A stretch of 64,000 nucleotides of DNA from Paulownia fortunei (Eukaryota > Streptophyta > Magnoliopsida > Lamiales > Paulowniaceae). Under the pieces are notes generated by a model, which did not search any database, had not been told where the DNA came from, and saw nothing but the letters and a program-made list of their open reading frames with translations. Shown one piece after another: positions 47,925 to 59,328 of this stretch. Both the position numbers and the translations under genes were made by a program. Location of the stretch: contig CM033113.1 in NCBI GenBank assembly GCA_019321725.1, positions 10,726,001-10,790,000 on the forward strand, in the 5' to 3' direction. How positions within the stretch are numbered: position 1 is the stretch's first letter; the number at the start of each line of letters is the position of its first letter.

Positions 47925-48370
47925 TATTTTAAAAATCAAACCGGTAGTTCGATCGGTCAAACCATAAATTGGTTGCTGGTCCAATCCAATCCGATTAAGT
48001 GCAAAAAATAAAAAAAGCCAATGAAGTCGATCAAAATCAATCAAAAACTAATTGAATTGGCCAAAAAACTGATCAAACCATCAAAAAATGGATCAAAAAT
48101 TTATTTTTGTTTTTCAAGGAAAAGCTTTGTATTTAATTATACGTATGTGATTATTTGAATTTCGAGTTTTGTTAAATATATTTTTTAGTTGATTATTTAT
48201 CTTTTTATTTTGTACATAATAATTGGTCTATTACATTTTTATTTTATATAATATAATAAAAAATAATTAATTTTTATTAAATCGATCGAATCGACGGTTG
48301 AACTGGTCCGACATCGTTAACCGACAATAAAACTAGTTGGATTACCGATCCGAATATAAAAATATTGATC
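47925..48370. repeat. Non-autonomous inverted-repeat element inserted in the viral remnant
   Basis: The left end (AAACCGGTAGTTCGATCGGT near 47938) and the complement of the right end (GGATCGGTAATCCAACTAGT) are rich in CGG/CCG and TCGATCG motifs and roughly complementary. The interior is AT-rich and non-coding. Boundaries are approximate; superfamily undetermined. Confidence 0.5.
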
Positions 48371-48581
48371 TACAATCAATTTTGAGGATGGCAATGAAGA
48401 TAATTATTTTGGCATTCTTAGCCCAATACCATAGAATTCTGGTTGACAAGATATTGTACTTAAAAAAAATTCAAAATTTTCTTAAAACAGGAGACAACAT
48501 GACTTATCCACAAACTCAAATAATTCAAAACCAAATTATTAAAATACAGAAAATAAAAAAATAAAAATAATTGAAGCATAT

Positions 48582-49567
48582 TGACCACGGTTCATAGGTT
48601 GGAATCGTGAACCGGCCCATGAGTTCACGAACCGGTTACGTTCATCTAACCCGTGAACTGCCGGGCCTGACCCGACGGGTTTTTTATTTTTTTTATTTTT
48701 ATTTTTATTTTTTTGATCAAAATAGTGGAAAAGTGTAGATTTTGAACATGTAACCTTCAAATTATTAATAAAACATTCTAATCAACTAAACTAATGGACC
48801 ACATATTTATAATTTTGAATAAGTGTATAAATAAGTCTCATAATTTATTTTTTCATTTTCTTTCCCATCAAATTATTTGTCTTGTTTTTAAAAATTAATA
48901 TAATTGGTGTTATGTCCCTCTTTAAATTTAATTAATTAGTTTCAACAAGTTACAAATCAAATCATATATTTAAGCATTCTACATTTCATCTTAATAATAA
49001 GTAAAATTTTGAAAATTATCTGATGATACTACTTTACAATTATCTTAATAATAACTAAATTTATAATTTTTTAAAAATATTTAATAATGTTACTTTACAA
49101 TATCTACTATTTATTCCCCAACTTCTCATTTAATATTATTAAATATTTGTAATGTTTGATCGATTTTATATGATAACATTAACTTCAAAAATCAAAATTT
49201 AGTAAATTGTGTTTTATCAATACAGTGTAAATGAAAAAATTATTCTTTAGAAATTTCATAAACTCATTTGGTCACTTTTGTTTTAAATCAAACTTAAATT
49301 TTAGCTATTTTTTTTTAAATTTAAGTTATTTTTTTCATTAAGTTCAAAAAATAACAATATTTTTTGTAAATTTAAGTTCAAAAAAATTTTAAAAAATAAA
49401 ATAAAATATAAAGGTCGGAATCAGAATCGGAACGGGCAGTTAACCGGAATCGAAATCGGAATCGGAACTGGCGGTTCCAGAACTCGGACCATAACCGGCT
49501 TTCGCGATTAAAGTTAAAGGTCGGAATTTTCATGAAACGCAGAATCGACGATTTTTAAACCATGGTC
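48582..49567. mobile_element. TIR element of about 985 bp with TGACCA(C/T)GGTT ends (hAT-like?)
   Basis: It begins TGACCACGGTTCATAGG and ends, on the complementary strand, TGACCATGGTTTAAAAATCG. Both ends carry GC-rich CCGGTT-type subterminal repeats (48600-48680 and 49415-49560), as often seen in hAT-type elements. The middle is AT-rich without a transposase. Viral-type sequence resumes after it. Confidence 0.6.
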
Positions 49568-49980
49568 AGACCTACATGAGAGACAAAACATGACTTGCTC
49601 TTTATCCCAAAAGATCTACCGCCTCCGCAGCTCCAAAAGCAAATTATTGAAGATGCAATTCAAAGAAGGTGATGATTAGACACCAATTTAAATTTTCATG
49701 TCCGAAAAGTAACCATAAAAAACTCTATAAAAGGAGGCGGATGCTCATGCTGAAGGGCACAGTTTTAAGAGAGAAAACTTGAGCGTATTGTATAAAAAAT
49801 TAACACACTCACATCAAGAGAGAAAAGTTATAAACATGTTCGTTGCAACTCCAGTTCAATATCATATCAATTTTTTAGTTCTGACATCAACTAAAGATCT
49901 TATTCTTTTTATCTGTTCCATGATTCTGCAATCTTACATCTTTTCAATACTTTTAAACTTTTAATTTGCTTCTCATTAAC
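49568..49980 (+). promoter_or_regulatory. Caulimovirid-type promoter and leader
   Basis: CTATAAAAGGAGGC at about 49723-49736 is a strong plant-type TATA box, followed by a purine-rich leader (GAGAGAAAACTTGAG near 49770). The position between the end of the coding region and the second primer-site repeat is where caulimovirids keep their full-length transcript promoter. Whether it is still active is unknown. Confidence 0.5.
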
Positions 49981-50110
49981 TATTTTTAGTTCTTGTTTCC
50001 AGTAAATATCTTATTATTTTTTATTCATATGGTGTCAATTTATATTGTATTTATCTTGATTATTCTTGGTATCCAGCCATATTTCTCGGGGGAAATTGAT
50101 AGAATCAATA

Positions 50111-51536
50111 TTATATATGTACATATATATATATATATGTACATATATATATATATGTATTTGAGTGAATGGTCAATAAAACTATTATATTAGGAATACG
50201 GATTTTTAATAACTAATTATCTAAGAACAATCAACTTTTATCAACTATCTATGATCGAATTTGCAACTAAATAATTATTAGTAAATAAATAAATACTCAT
50301 ATATATATGAAATTCGAATTCAAAATCTACCAACTATTGAGTTAAAAGTGTCATTATGTTTGTGTCATGCAAGAATTTGGATTGCATAATAAGAATATGT
50401 AAGCATATGAGGAAAGATGATATGTGCTTTCTAGAGCATGGCAATTGGCAAATAAACTCTACCAAGGATGCACATATGACGCCTGCATACTTATCATTGC
50501 GAAAACTTTTCGGCTCAATTTGGTTTTATTGTTAGGAGATGATATTTAATTGTTTATTTAAATGAAATTTAAAGGTCAACGCATGTGATAAGTTTCACAA
50601 ATATATTGTATTTAAATTATCAGTATTGATATTTAGTAATAATCAAGTAACAAAAAAATAGTATTATAATTTGTGATAAAAATTTTGTTATCTCTTTACA
50701 TGTGTCACAAATTATTAATTGTGATGACTTAATCATAATTCATATAACTATTAAGCTTGTGAAAATTATTATTGTGATAAAATAAAAATTTTAGTTATTA
50801 AAAATATATAATTTGTGACAACTTTCATATTGTCACTTAATATCAAGTCACTAATATACATCAAAAGAGTTTATAATTGACAAAAAAAAAGGTAACATTT
50901 ATGATTCATGATATTAAAGAGTTTTTCATGACTAACTTCTATTTTCTCAATCTAACACTTTTACAAAATATATATATAAAGTCTTTTATTTTTCCTTTGT
51001 ACCTAAATTGAACTCAACCTCGTTTTTAATTGTTTTCAAAGCATATACAACATCTTGTATATTTTTTTCATGTTGCAGAAAATATTTATTTAAGGTTATC
51101 ATTGCTTGAAATACCTCTTTTGGGAAATATTTGGTAGAAACATAACTATTACATAGATCATGATCTCTGCAGGTCTATACATCAATTTTGGACTTATATG
51201 CATGTACATAAGAATAATTATTTTTTTAAAATAAATATAATGATAACTTTTATAATTCTCTATATATACAGATTGTTTTGACCACAAATCATTATCTTTT
51301 TTATTTATAGCTCATGCAAGAATTCTAATAAAAGAAAAGGTACATGTTAAAACATAATTTTTTTTTGTAAATTAATAAACTATTCATTTACTAATAAAAT
51401 AATATATTATTTATTTTTCAATAAATAAATAACTTCTTTAGGATAATAATTTCTCCTAATTCCAATAATACTCATTTGTAAAAAAATCATTATATACATA
51501 TACCACCATTTTATCTCCCCGTTTTCTCACTAGTTT
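50111..51536. other. AT-rich spacer with (TA)n/(TG)n microsatellite
   Basis: TATATGTACATATATAT-type microsatellite at 50114-50160. TTGTGATAA/TTGTGACA-type motifs around 50650-50850 may be remnants of a DNA transposon. No gene seen. Confidence 0.35.
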
Positions 51537-52835
51537 GTGAAAAAATTATTTTCATCCCTGTAACACTACAGTGCTCTCACTAGTAACACTGGCAAAATCA
51601 TCTCTCAAGTTCTAAAATTAATCAATTCTATCCATCTTACAACTTTTCAATTTTAATTTTCTGACAGACATGTATTTTAAGTTATGTTCCCAAAATACCA
51701 TTGCACTGAGATAGAAAAAATTGTCCAAATATCCATTTCATCCATTTAATTTGGTTTCATTTGTAATTTTTGTCCCTCTAAAATATATTTGGTCACTTCA
51801 AGTCAAAATGATCGTTAAATTTAAAAGTGCTTAATGTAAGTTTTGTTTTTAAGCAATTATCTTAAAAACCTACGTATAGCATAGGGACCATAATATCTAT
51901 ATAGCAATTTTTTTCAAACCACACAATTCTCTATAGCAACAAAACAGAAATTTGAGTTTAATTCACTAGTTCTTTAAATTCATGATTCATGTTTTATACG
52001 TGAGAGTTGGGAAAAACATCCTACAAAATATCGTCTATCTAAATATTTCATCATAAAATTTTCAGAAATAATGGGAAGTATTGAGATGAAAATTTATTTA
52101 CTTTATGAATATATGCATTTGATATAAAAATGTAGAAAGAATTCATAAAATCTAGTAGATAAATATATATAATAATTAATTAAGGAAAAATATGTTGGAT
52201 ATTCCAATGTCTTATAAACAATATTAATTTTTATTCCCATACATAGTCATCCATTTACTAAGTAATATAAATTTCTTTTCGATATATTCCCACTTACATT
52301 ATATTTATAATATAAATGAATTTTCCACTAATTTACTCCCGAGCTAATTATGAAGTTTTATGGCAAACTATACCAAATAACATATTTGAAGACACAACGA
52401 ATTAAATCTAAATTGCAATTTTCTTATTATATAAAGATTTATGTTGTTTGGAGAAATTCGTAATTTAAAATTTATGATTCCTCTAGTGTAAATATGTTTT
52501 TATAAGACATTGCTTAAGAGTAAAATCAAGACTTACATCACTCGGGTTTTGAAATCTAACTGTAATTTGGAGTGGAATTAATAAATTATAATTCTCAGAG
52601 ACAAAATTAGAAATGGAACTGAATGATAAGGATGAAATTGATATTTAAACAACCTGTTATGTAAGGGTATTTTGGTAATACAACAAAAAATATATATTGT
52701 TTCCTATAAATTTAATTTCAAAACAATTGTGAGACGGATAGAATTGACAAATTGCAAAACTTGAGGGACAATTTTGCTAGTAATAAGAAACATTGGGGAT
52801 GAAAATAAAATTTTTCCTTTACTTACGGTGAACTT
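51537..52835. mobile_element. TIR element of about 1.3 kb, possibly MULE-like
   Basis: The left arm, 51537-51790, and the reverse complement of the right arm, 52570-52835, align over roughly 250 bp. Shared segments are ATTTTCATCCC near the tip, TCTCTCAAGTT versus TCCCTCAAGTT, CAATTCTATCC, CAAAATACC and ATTTCATCC. The long inverted arms and GAAAAATT-type tips recall Mutator-like elements. The centre (51800-52560) has no transposase. A clear target duplication was not found. Confidence 0.6.
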
Positions 52836-53720
52836 TCCGTCGTTAATGTAAAATCAACTTGTACGAGTGTGCAACAAATTCAGCAACAATTATTCCAAAA
52901 CTCCCATGTAGAATGTAAAGTACCTATAGTAGTTCCCTTTTATCATGGAAAGCATTACAGAGATATTCATATTATTGAAAATTAGATACTTTTAGTCTTT
53001 TTTATTTACAGTGTATTATAATTTGAACGATAATCTTAATCATTTCTGAAATTAGTTGGTCCCAATACATTATAACTATTATTATTTGAGCTTCATGTAT
53101 AGAATCTATATAGCGAATGATTTTGATGGTTAAAAATTACGAATCTTGGATCCATTTAAAACTCAAATTTTGTTACTAAACAGAACAAGTCATATAGCTT
53201 ATGAACACACATGTTGGGAAAGATAATATATACAAAAGACAATTCTTGCATTTAAACTTTCCTGAAAATCAATACAACAGCTTACACAATTATATTCTCA
53301 GCCAAAGTATTTCTTATCTTTGTAAATGCCCTCCCCATCCCTACTTCCTTATTAAGCATGATAAAAAAAAAAATGTCATTCTAATTCTTACTATGAAATC
53401 AATCATATAGAACATTTTTTTGCTATATAACAATTTCACTGTATTTCAAAACGCGCGGGCGCACACACACACACACACATATATATATATAACCAATTCG
53501 GATATTTTATTTTAAATAATGTTTTATCACATATTTCAATAACATTAGTACATATTAATTGTACATTCATAATATCATCCAATACACTTGGCTTAGCGTG
53601 TACGAGTGATGTTGGAATAGAAAATGAAACACTATATGAAATAAAGAATTTGATTTGATGTTTTCAAGCATTACTAGAAGCATTTATTTTGTCTTCTAAT
53701 CTTGTTCAAAAGATCACCAA
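52836..53720. other. AT-rich spacer with compound microsatellite
   Basis: A compound (GC)/(AC)n/(AT)n tract lies at 53454-53491. No gene recognised; a 69-codon frame at 53201-53410 has no domain. Confidence 0.4.
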
Positions 53721-53726
53721 AATTGG

Positions 53727-54109
53727 GACCGCCATGTTTGGTTTCACCTTTCCAAAATATTTTTGAATTATCAGTACAAAAATGTTGTTGTTTTGCTCAT
53801 TTTCTAAAACTTTTTTATGTTAAAATAAATTTTCATTTTCGAAGCCTACATTTTCCTTTTCAAGCCTGCACTCCATTTTTAGAAAATAAAAACTCTTTCA
53901 TATTATATTTGAAAACAAGTAACCAAATATATTTTTTTCAAAACGAAATTTCAAATCAAAATGCCAGCCCAATTGATAAAACTTCACAAGTCATTTGACT
54001 GAGACATAGTTTCATTTCAACACATTTCCCATGAATTTTTTTTCAAAACAATTTCAAAATATGGTTTCACAAAACGAAATGAAAATGAGTCCAAACACAG
54101 CAGGCCCGT
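53727..54109. repeat. MITE-like element of about 380 bp
   Basis: The left end GGGACCGCCATGTTTGGTTT pairs with the complement of the right end CGGGCCTGCTGTGTTTGGAC. The shared TGTTTGG core and GGGCC-like tip are reminiscent of Tourist-type MITEs. Boundaries approximate. Confidence 0.5.
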
Positions 54110-54501
54110 TTTCTGATTCTTCTTCCCCAACAATCATCATTTCCAATCACTGTGCACCATTTTTAAACGTGCTACGGTCATGGCATTATTTGGCTTAATA
54201 TGCTAGCAGATTTTCACCCTTATATAGAATATTGCCAAATTGTTCCATTCTTTTCTTCTCTGACACTGGTACTACTCCTCTTGCTATTCAAGTTCCTCCA
54301 AATTAATTGAAAACACATAATTCACATTTCTAATAAACTCAAACATCAGTTTAATCAGTATATTCACAAAAAGTTTCACTCAAAATGGGACTCAACAAAC
54401 ATTCTAAAATTTATAGTAAATTAAATGATTTTACTTTTCTATAATACGCATAAGCATGTCATTCAAAACCCTACATATATAATTTGGCACTTCATTTTCT
54501 T

Positions 54502-54812
54502 AGGCTATGTTTGGTTGTGTTTTGAGTGTGTTGGGGAAGGTATTTTAGGAGATGTGTTTGAAAATAAAAGTAATGTTTGTTTGTGTTTTGGGAGGAGCTT
54601 ATATAGTTTTTTTTTTAATGTTATTAATTGTATTTTTTTAATCTAACACAAACATGACACTAATAATTGAATAATATACAATGATGTTGATATAAAGTTG
54701 ATCCCATTTTGTTTTGAGGGAACAACAAATTTATTTTAGGAGAATAAATTTTTCAAACACAATTATGTTCTGGAAAAAAGAAAACATTTCCAAACACAAC
54801 CAAACATACCTT
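54502..54812. repeat. MITE of about 310 bp upstream of phospholipase copy 2
   Basis: The left end AGGCTATGTTTGGTTGTGTT and the complement of the right end AGGTATGTTTGGTTGTGTTT are nearly identical. The element ends about 350 bp before the second phospholipase start codon, so it lies in the promoter region. Superfamily not settled; Tourist-like by its TGTTTGG core. Confidence 0.7.
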
Positions 54813-54949
54813 TAATTATTGTGTTAGTATTACTTCAATTCACAAATATTATACATCTACAGTTAAGTGTTAGAAATGTTATATATCTTCTGATTTTACA
54901 TCACCTGTCTTATCACTAATTAAGTTCTCTATGATTAATAAAATTGAGA

Positions 54950-54962
54950 AAAATTATATATA
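54950..54962 (+). promoter_or_regulatory. Probable TATA box of the second phospholipase gene
   Basis: TTATATATAAGC lies about 200 bp before the ATG, followed by a CT-rich stretch (CATCTCCTTCC, ATTCTCTCTCCC) typical of plant leaders. This core differs from that of the first copy. Confidence 0.5.
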
Positions 54963-55161
54963 AGCACAACACCATCTCCTTCCAATATCATTCTCTCTCC
55001 CATAATTGATAATTTTGCTAGTTGGGAGGTTCCCACCACATTAATTGCAATCACCCTATCTTTATTGGATACTCTGTTGACTTATCTTTTTCAACAGCAT
55101 TGCTGTTACATTATAGAGCAAGAAGCCTCTTTTGCTACTCCTTACAAGATAACAATTAACC

Positions 55162-56418
55162 ATGGCAACAACTCAAACAACAACGATAGACGAACCCTCA
55201 TGGCCCGAATTGCTGGGCAGCAACAGCTGGGAAGGCCTGCTTGATCCCTTAGACCTCAGCCTCCGTCGCCTCATCCTCCGCTGCGGCGACTTCTGCCAGG
55301 CCACCTACGACGCCTTCAACAATGATGAGAACTCCAAGTACGCCGGCAGCAGCAGGTACGGCAAGAAATCCTTCTTCCAAAAAGTCATGCTTGAATCCGC
55401 ATCAGATTACCAGATCTACTGCTTCCTCTACGCCACCGCCAAAGTCGGCATCAGCGAGGCCATGTTCTTGCACTCGCTGTCGCGTGAATCCTGGGACAGG
55501 GAGTCAAATTGGATTGGCTACATTGCTATCACCACCGACGAAGTTAGCCAGGCCTTAGGCCGCCGCGAAATCTACGTCGTGTGGCGGGGCACGACGAGGA
55601 ATTACGAGTGGATTAACGTTTTCGGCGCCAGGCCTGAATCTGCTAAGCAATTGCTGCGTCCCAAGACTTGGGAAAAAAAGACAGCAAATAGCAGTAGTAG
55701 TAGTAGTAGCGATGAAGACGATGAGAGCGTGCCCAAAGTTATGAAGGGTTGGCTCACAATCTACGTTTCTACGGATCCCAATTCGCCTTTCACCAAACTA
55801 AGCGCGAGAAACCAGCTCCTGAAGAAGATTCAAGAACTGAGAGACCAGTACAAAAACGAAAGCCTGAGCATTACCCTGACAGGGCACAGTCTTGGTGCAT
55901 GTTTAGCTATATTATCAGCATTCGATCTAGTTGAAAACGGGGTGAACGATATCCCTGTTTCGGCTATCGTTTTTGGCAGCCCTCAGGTGGGCAACAGGGC
56001 TTTCAAGAGGAGAGTGCTTCAGTTTCCAAACCTGAAAATTCTGCACGTCAGGAACAAAATCGATCTGATTCCGCTCTATCCCAGCGCATTACTAGGGTAC
56101 AGAAACACGGGAATCGAGCTGGAAATTGACAACAGGAAATCCCCTAGTTTGAAGGATTCCAAGAATCCCAGTGACTGGCATAATTTGCAGGCGATGTTGC
56201 ACGTTGTTGCGGGCTGGAATGGGCCTGACGGGGAGTTTGAATTGAAGGTTAAAAGGAGCCTGGCGTTGGTGAACAAGTCCAGCGCAATTCTCAAAGATGA
56301 GTATCTGATTCCAGGTTCGTGGTGGGTTGAGAAGAATAAAGGGCTGGTTCTTGATGAGAATGGAGAGTGGATTTTGGCGCCGCCATCTGATGAGGATCAG
56401 CCTGTGCCTGAATTCTGA
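55162..56418 (+). CDS. Phospholipase A1, class II (DAD1-like lipase), copy 2
   Basis: Single-exon gene encoding 418 residues, paralogous to 31563-32804 and on the same strand. It is expected to cleave sn-1 acyl chains of membrane lipids in the cytosol; no targeting peptide is seen. The domain order is as in copy 1. The elbow is GHSLGA at 241-246, with Ser243 as nucleophile and alanine where copy 1 has the more usual second glycine. Asp301 (NKIDLIP) and His340 (DWHNLQ) complete the triad. DWHNLQ is the commoner family form; copy 1 has DRHNLQ. The linker at 177-188 carries a run of seven serines from an (AGT)n microsatellite. The N-terminal 11 residues differ from copy 1. Start: AACCATGG context, same relative position as copy 1. 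An ATAAAATAAAATCC signal-like sequence occurs about 155 bp after the stop. PLA1-II delta/gamma (DSEL-type) subgroup. Confidence 0.93.
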   Translation: MATTQTTTIDEPSWPELLGSNSWEGLLDPLDLSLRRLILRCGDFCQATYDAFNNDENSKYAGSSRYGKKSFFQKVMLESASDYQIYCFLYATAKVGISEAMFLHSLSRESWDRESNWIGYIAITTDEVSQALGRREIYVVWRGTTRNYEWINVFGARPESAKQLLRPKTWEKKTANSSSSSSSDEDDESVPKVMKGWLTIYVSTDPNSPFTKLSARNQLLKKIQELRDQYKNESLSITLTGHSLGACLAILSAFDLVENGVNDIPVSAIVFGSPQVGNRAFKRRVLQFPNLKILHVRNKIDLIPLYPSALLGYRNTGIELEIDNRKSPSLKDSKNPSDWHNLQAMLHVVAGWNGPDGEFELKVKRSLALVNKSSAILKDEYLIPGSWWVEKNKGLVLDENGEWILAPPSDEDQPVPEF

Positions 56419-58828
56419 ACTGTAGATAATGCAGGAATGGTTGGTGCTGGTTTTTTCTCTTTAATTTATTTTTTCTCTCTTTCTTTCTTTCTTGTTTTGG
56501 CACATTTTTTGAGTTAAAATTTTGTATTCAACTTTTCCTATTACACCTTTGTTTTGGATTGACGAAAGTGTTCATAAAATAAAATCCGTCCAAATATAAA
56601 ATTTGAATCCATATGTGGCATATGGTAATGATATGTATTGTGAGAATAATTTTCAATGATTATGCAAGTGTTCTAACAAAACGGTGATCAGCTAAATTAA
56701 TTTATTCTAAAATGATGTTACGGAAAGTTTGCTTAATTATGCTTCTTATATAACAAATTCTTGGTTTGATTTTATACTGGATCGTCGAGCATAATTATGG
56801 TTTTGAGAAGAGTTATACATCATCTTTTGGTTGCTAAACTTGTTTAAATGGCACAAATTAGGAGTATTTATGTTTAACATAATTGGGCATATTTGCTAGA
56901 TAAACTATGGTCAGGGGAGGGTAACAGTTTGGTACAAAACCTTTCGTATTACTAAATTGAGGCATGCAAAGCGAGACTTACATTGACTAGCGTAGTAAAT
57001 TTTCAGCCAGGCCAAGCCATATCTATTACAAAATGATATTCTTTCTATTACTTTATTTCACTAATATACACAATGTACGTATCAATGACGCTATCAATAT
57101 ATCATCAATTACAAATAACGTGTATTGATAAAATGGAATACGATATCACTTAACAAACGGCTCAAACTCATAAATTAAGGTTTTCTATTATTGCGACCAT
57201 CCATCAACCATTTAAAATTCTACAACTGCCCAAACCCAAATTTAAAGGTTAATGTTAGAACTAGTACAAGATTTTATGTAAGAGTCAAAAAATATAAATA
57301 TTTTTTAAATATAATTATAAATTTACCTAAAAAAAATAGTTGATATATATATATATATCTGCACTTATATATATAAGCATATATATATATATAAGCATTC
57401 AATTGTGAGCAAATATAAGTGCAGAGCAAATTGGCAACACAAGGCTCATGGGTATCATTTTTCAGAAGATGGTGGAAATTGTTGGACGCAGAATCAAACA
57501 GAGAGCTAATAGGAAAGAAATGGCATCATCATTGTACAAAAAGCCTGAGCCCATCTGCCAAAAAGATGCTGTTAATATATATATATATATATATCATAAT
57601 TTCAAGTCAATTAACCAAATTCAAACCATACAGGTTCTTATAGTATTGCTTATCAAATAATTTTAATTATTTCAGTACATATTTTTTCCACAAATATGCA
57701 TTTATTTATGCACTTTTTCAAAAAAATATTCCAACAACATATTTTTTTTACTTTTCATAAATATATTCACATTCGAACCTTTTTTTCTAAAAAAAACATT
57801 TCTTATTAATTGAATTATTATACTTAATCCTTCGCGAACACACTATTCTCAAAAAAATATATCCATGTTCAAAATAGTTTTAAAAATATATATTTATATA
57901 TATTATAATAATTGTAATCATTACACTTTTATCTTTCATATAAACACATTCTCAAAATTCACTCTTATATTTTTAAAATTATTTATCTCACTTTTTTTTA
58001 AATATATAATTTTTAGGAATAAAATGCCAAGAAATCACTCCTCAAGCTCCCTAACCCTAAAATTACATTAATGTTTTGGATTCGATTCCTATAAAAATTT
58101 ATAATATTTTTTTGTGAAACAGGTATTTGTATTTAATTAACTATTGATAATGCATTGATGTGTTTGATCGTGGTTCATTAAAAAAAAACTTATTTCATTA
58201 TAGAGGTTAATTTTAAGTTTTTTTTTTGGATGGAGGGAACAATGGTAATTGGTCAGCTTAGCCAAGTTGTGGAGGAAGATATTTGATCTTAGGCCAATGT
58301 ATATTCATAATTTTTTATTTCTATTTATTAAAATCATTCCACTGCATCGTATAATCTCTTTATATATGTACAAATATTGCTTTTTTGCTACAAGGTTTTA
58401 TTATTTTTATTATTAAAACTTCTATGCTGAAAATTTGCAGATTTAGTTTTTTATTGAATTTAATCGTAAATTAGCTTAGTTGTGTTCAAACTGAATTGAA
58501 AAACAAGAAAACTCCACCTCAGCAAAATTAGAATTCAAGATTGCAACACATTCATTATGCATTCATTGAATCTAAGAAACTGATTTTCAAGAAAATTTAG
58601 GTAGCTAGATAAGCCCAACTAAACTTAGGGTAAGTTGGTAAAATGCTTTTGTGGGCATGTTATCAAACACTTAAGAAGTTATTACTTTTAATATACTTTT
58701 CCTATTGAGCTTAACAAAATAATATTTAACAATTGCACTTGGATAATTGTAAAGTCAATGATTTTGCAATAATTAGTATTCCAAGTTCTAACCATCTAAA
58801 GTGGATATAAAAATCTTTAAAAAGCTTG

Positions 58829-58832
<4 letters not shown>
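56419..58832. other. AT-rich intergenic region with several (TA)n microsatellites
   Basis: (TA)n tracts lie at about 57343-57358, 57376-57394, 57575-57594 and 57886-57904. Short frames at 57419-57660 and 57865-58071 are low-complexity. No gene recognised. Confidence 0.4.

Positions 58833-58880
<48 letters not shown>
58833..58880. repeat. (CT)n microsatellite
   Basis: About 23 uninterrupted CT dinucleotides followed by CCACACACA. It is a likely polymorphic marker site. Confidence 0.9.
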
Positions 58881-58881
<1 letters not shown>

Positions 58882-58928
58882 CACACAAATTAACTTATTT
58901 ATTTCTTAAATCTTTTTCAAAAAATCTT

Positions 58929-59328
58929 AGGCTTTATTTGGTTTTATTTTCTGACATTTTCTTTCTTCAAGAATGAAAATGCATTTGCAATTTATATTTT
59001 CTAAAAATAGTATTTTTATTTTCCAAAAATATCATTTATCTATTATAATATTTAAATAATTTTATACTCCATTGTGCCCCTCACTAATTATAACAAATAA
59101 TTATTGATCAGAAATTTACTATCGAAAATATCTCCCACCAACTACAATCGACAACATTGACAAGACATTTACAGTAAAAACAATATCTTACAAAATACAC
59201 CACATTATTTATTTCTAATAAAATATTCAAACATATTTTTTTTCTCCACACATTCTCTAATTCAATGTCAAGATACGTTATTTCAAAATAATTTTCTCAA
59301 AACAATCTAAAATAAAACCAAATAAAGT
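58929..59328. repeat. MITE-like element of about 400 bp
   Basis: The left end AGGCTTTATTTGGTTTTATT and the complement of the right end AAACTTTATTTGGTTTTATT match over about 17 of 20 bases, and the similarity continues inward as AT-rich sequence. It lies about 550 bp upstream of the cysteine oxidase leader. Confidence 0.65.

Larger units (their letters stand above)
33258..50110 (+). other. Endogenous caulimovirid (pararetrovirus) copy, decayed, split by later insertions
   Basis: Remnants of a plant pararetrovirus genome in the order movement protein, coat protein with zinc knuckle, protease, reverse transcriptase, RNase H, downstream region and promoter. Both ends carry the same region of about 85 bp: 33258-33345 and 50026-50110 share TATATTGTATTTATCTT and TTATTCTTGGTATC. 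The latter resembles the tRNA-Met primer site of this virus family, so a circular genome seems to have been opened near its replication origin. Later insertions are a copia element (33528-42682) and two small TIR elements (about 47925-48370 and 48582-49567). Without them about 6.2 kb of viral sequence remains, shorter than the usual 7-8 kb. Many stops and frameshifts make every gene non-functional. Genus is uncertain; a petuvirus- or florendovirus-like relative is likely. Confidence 0.8.
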
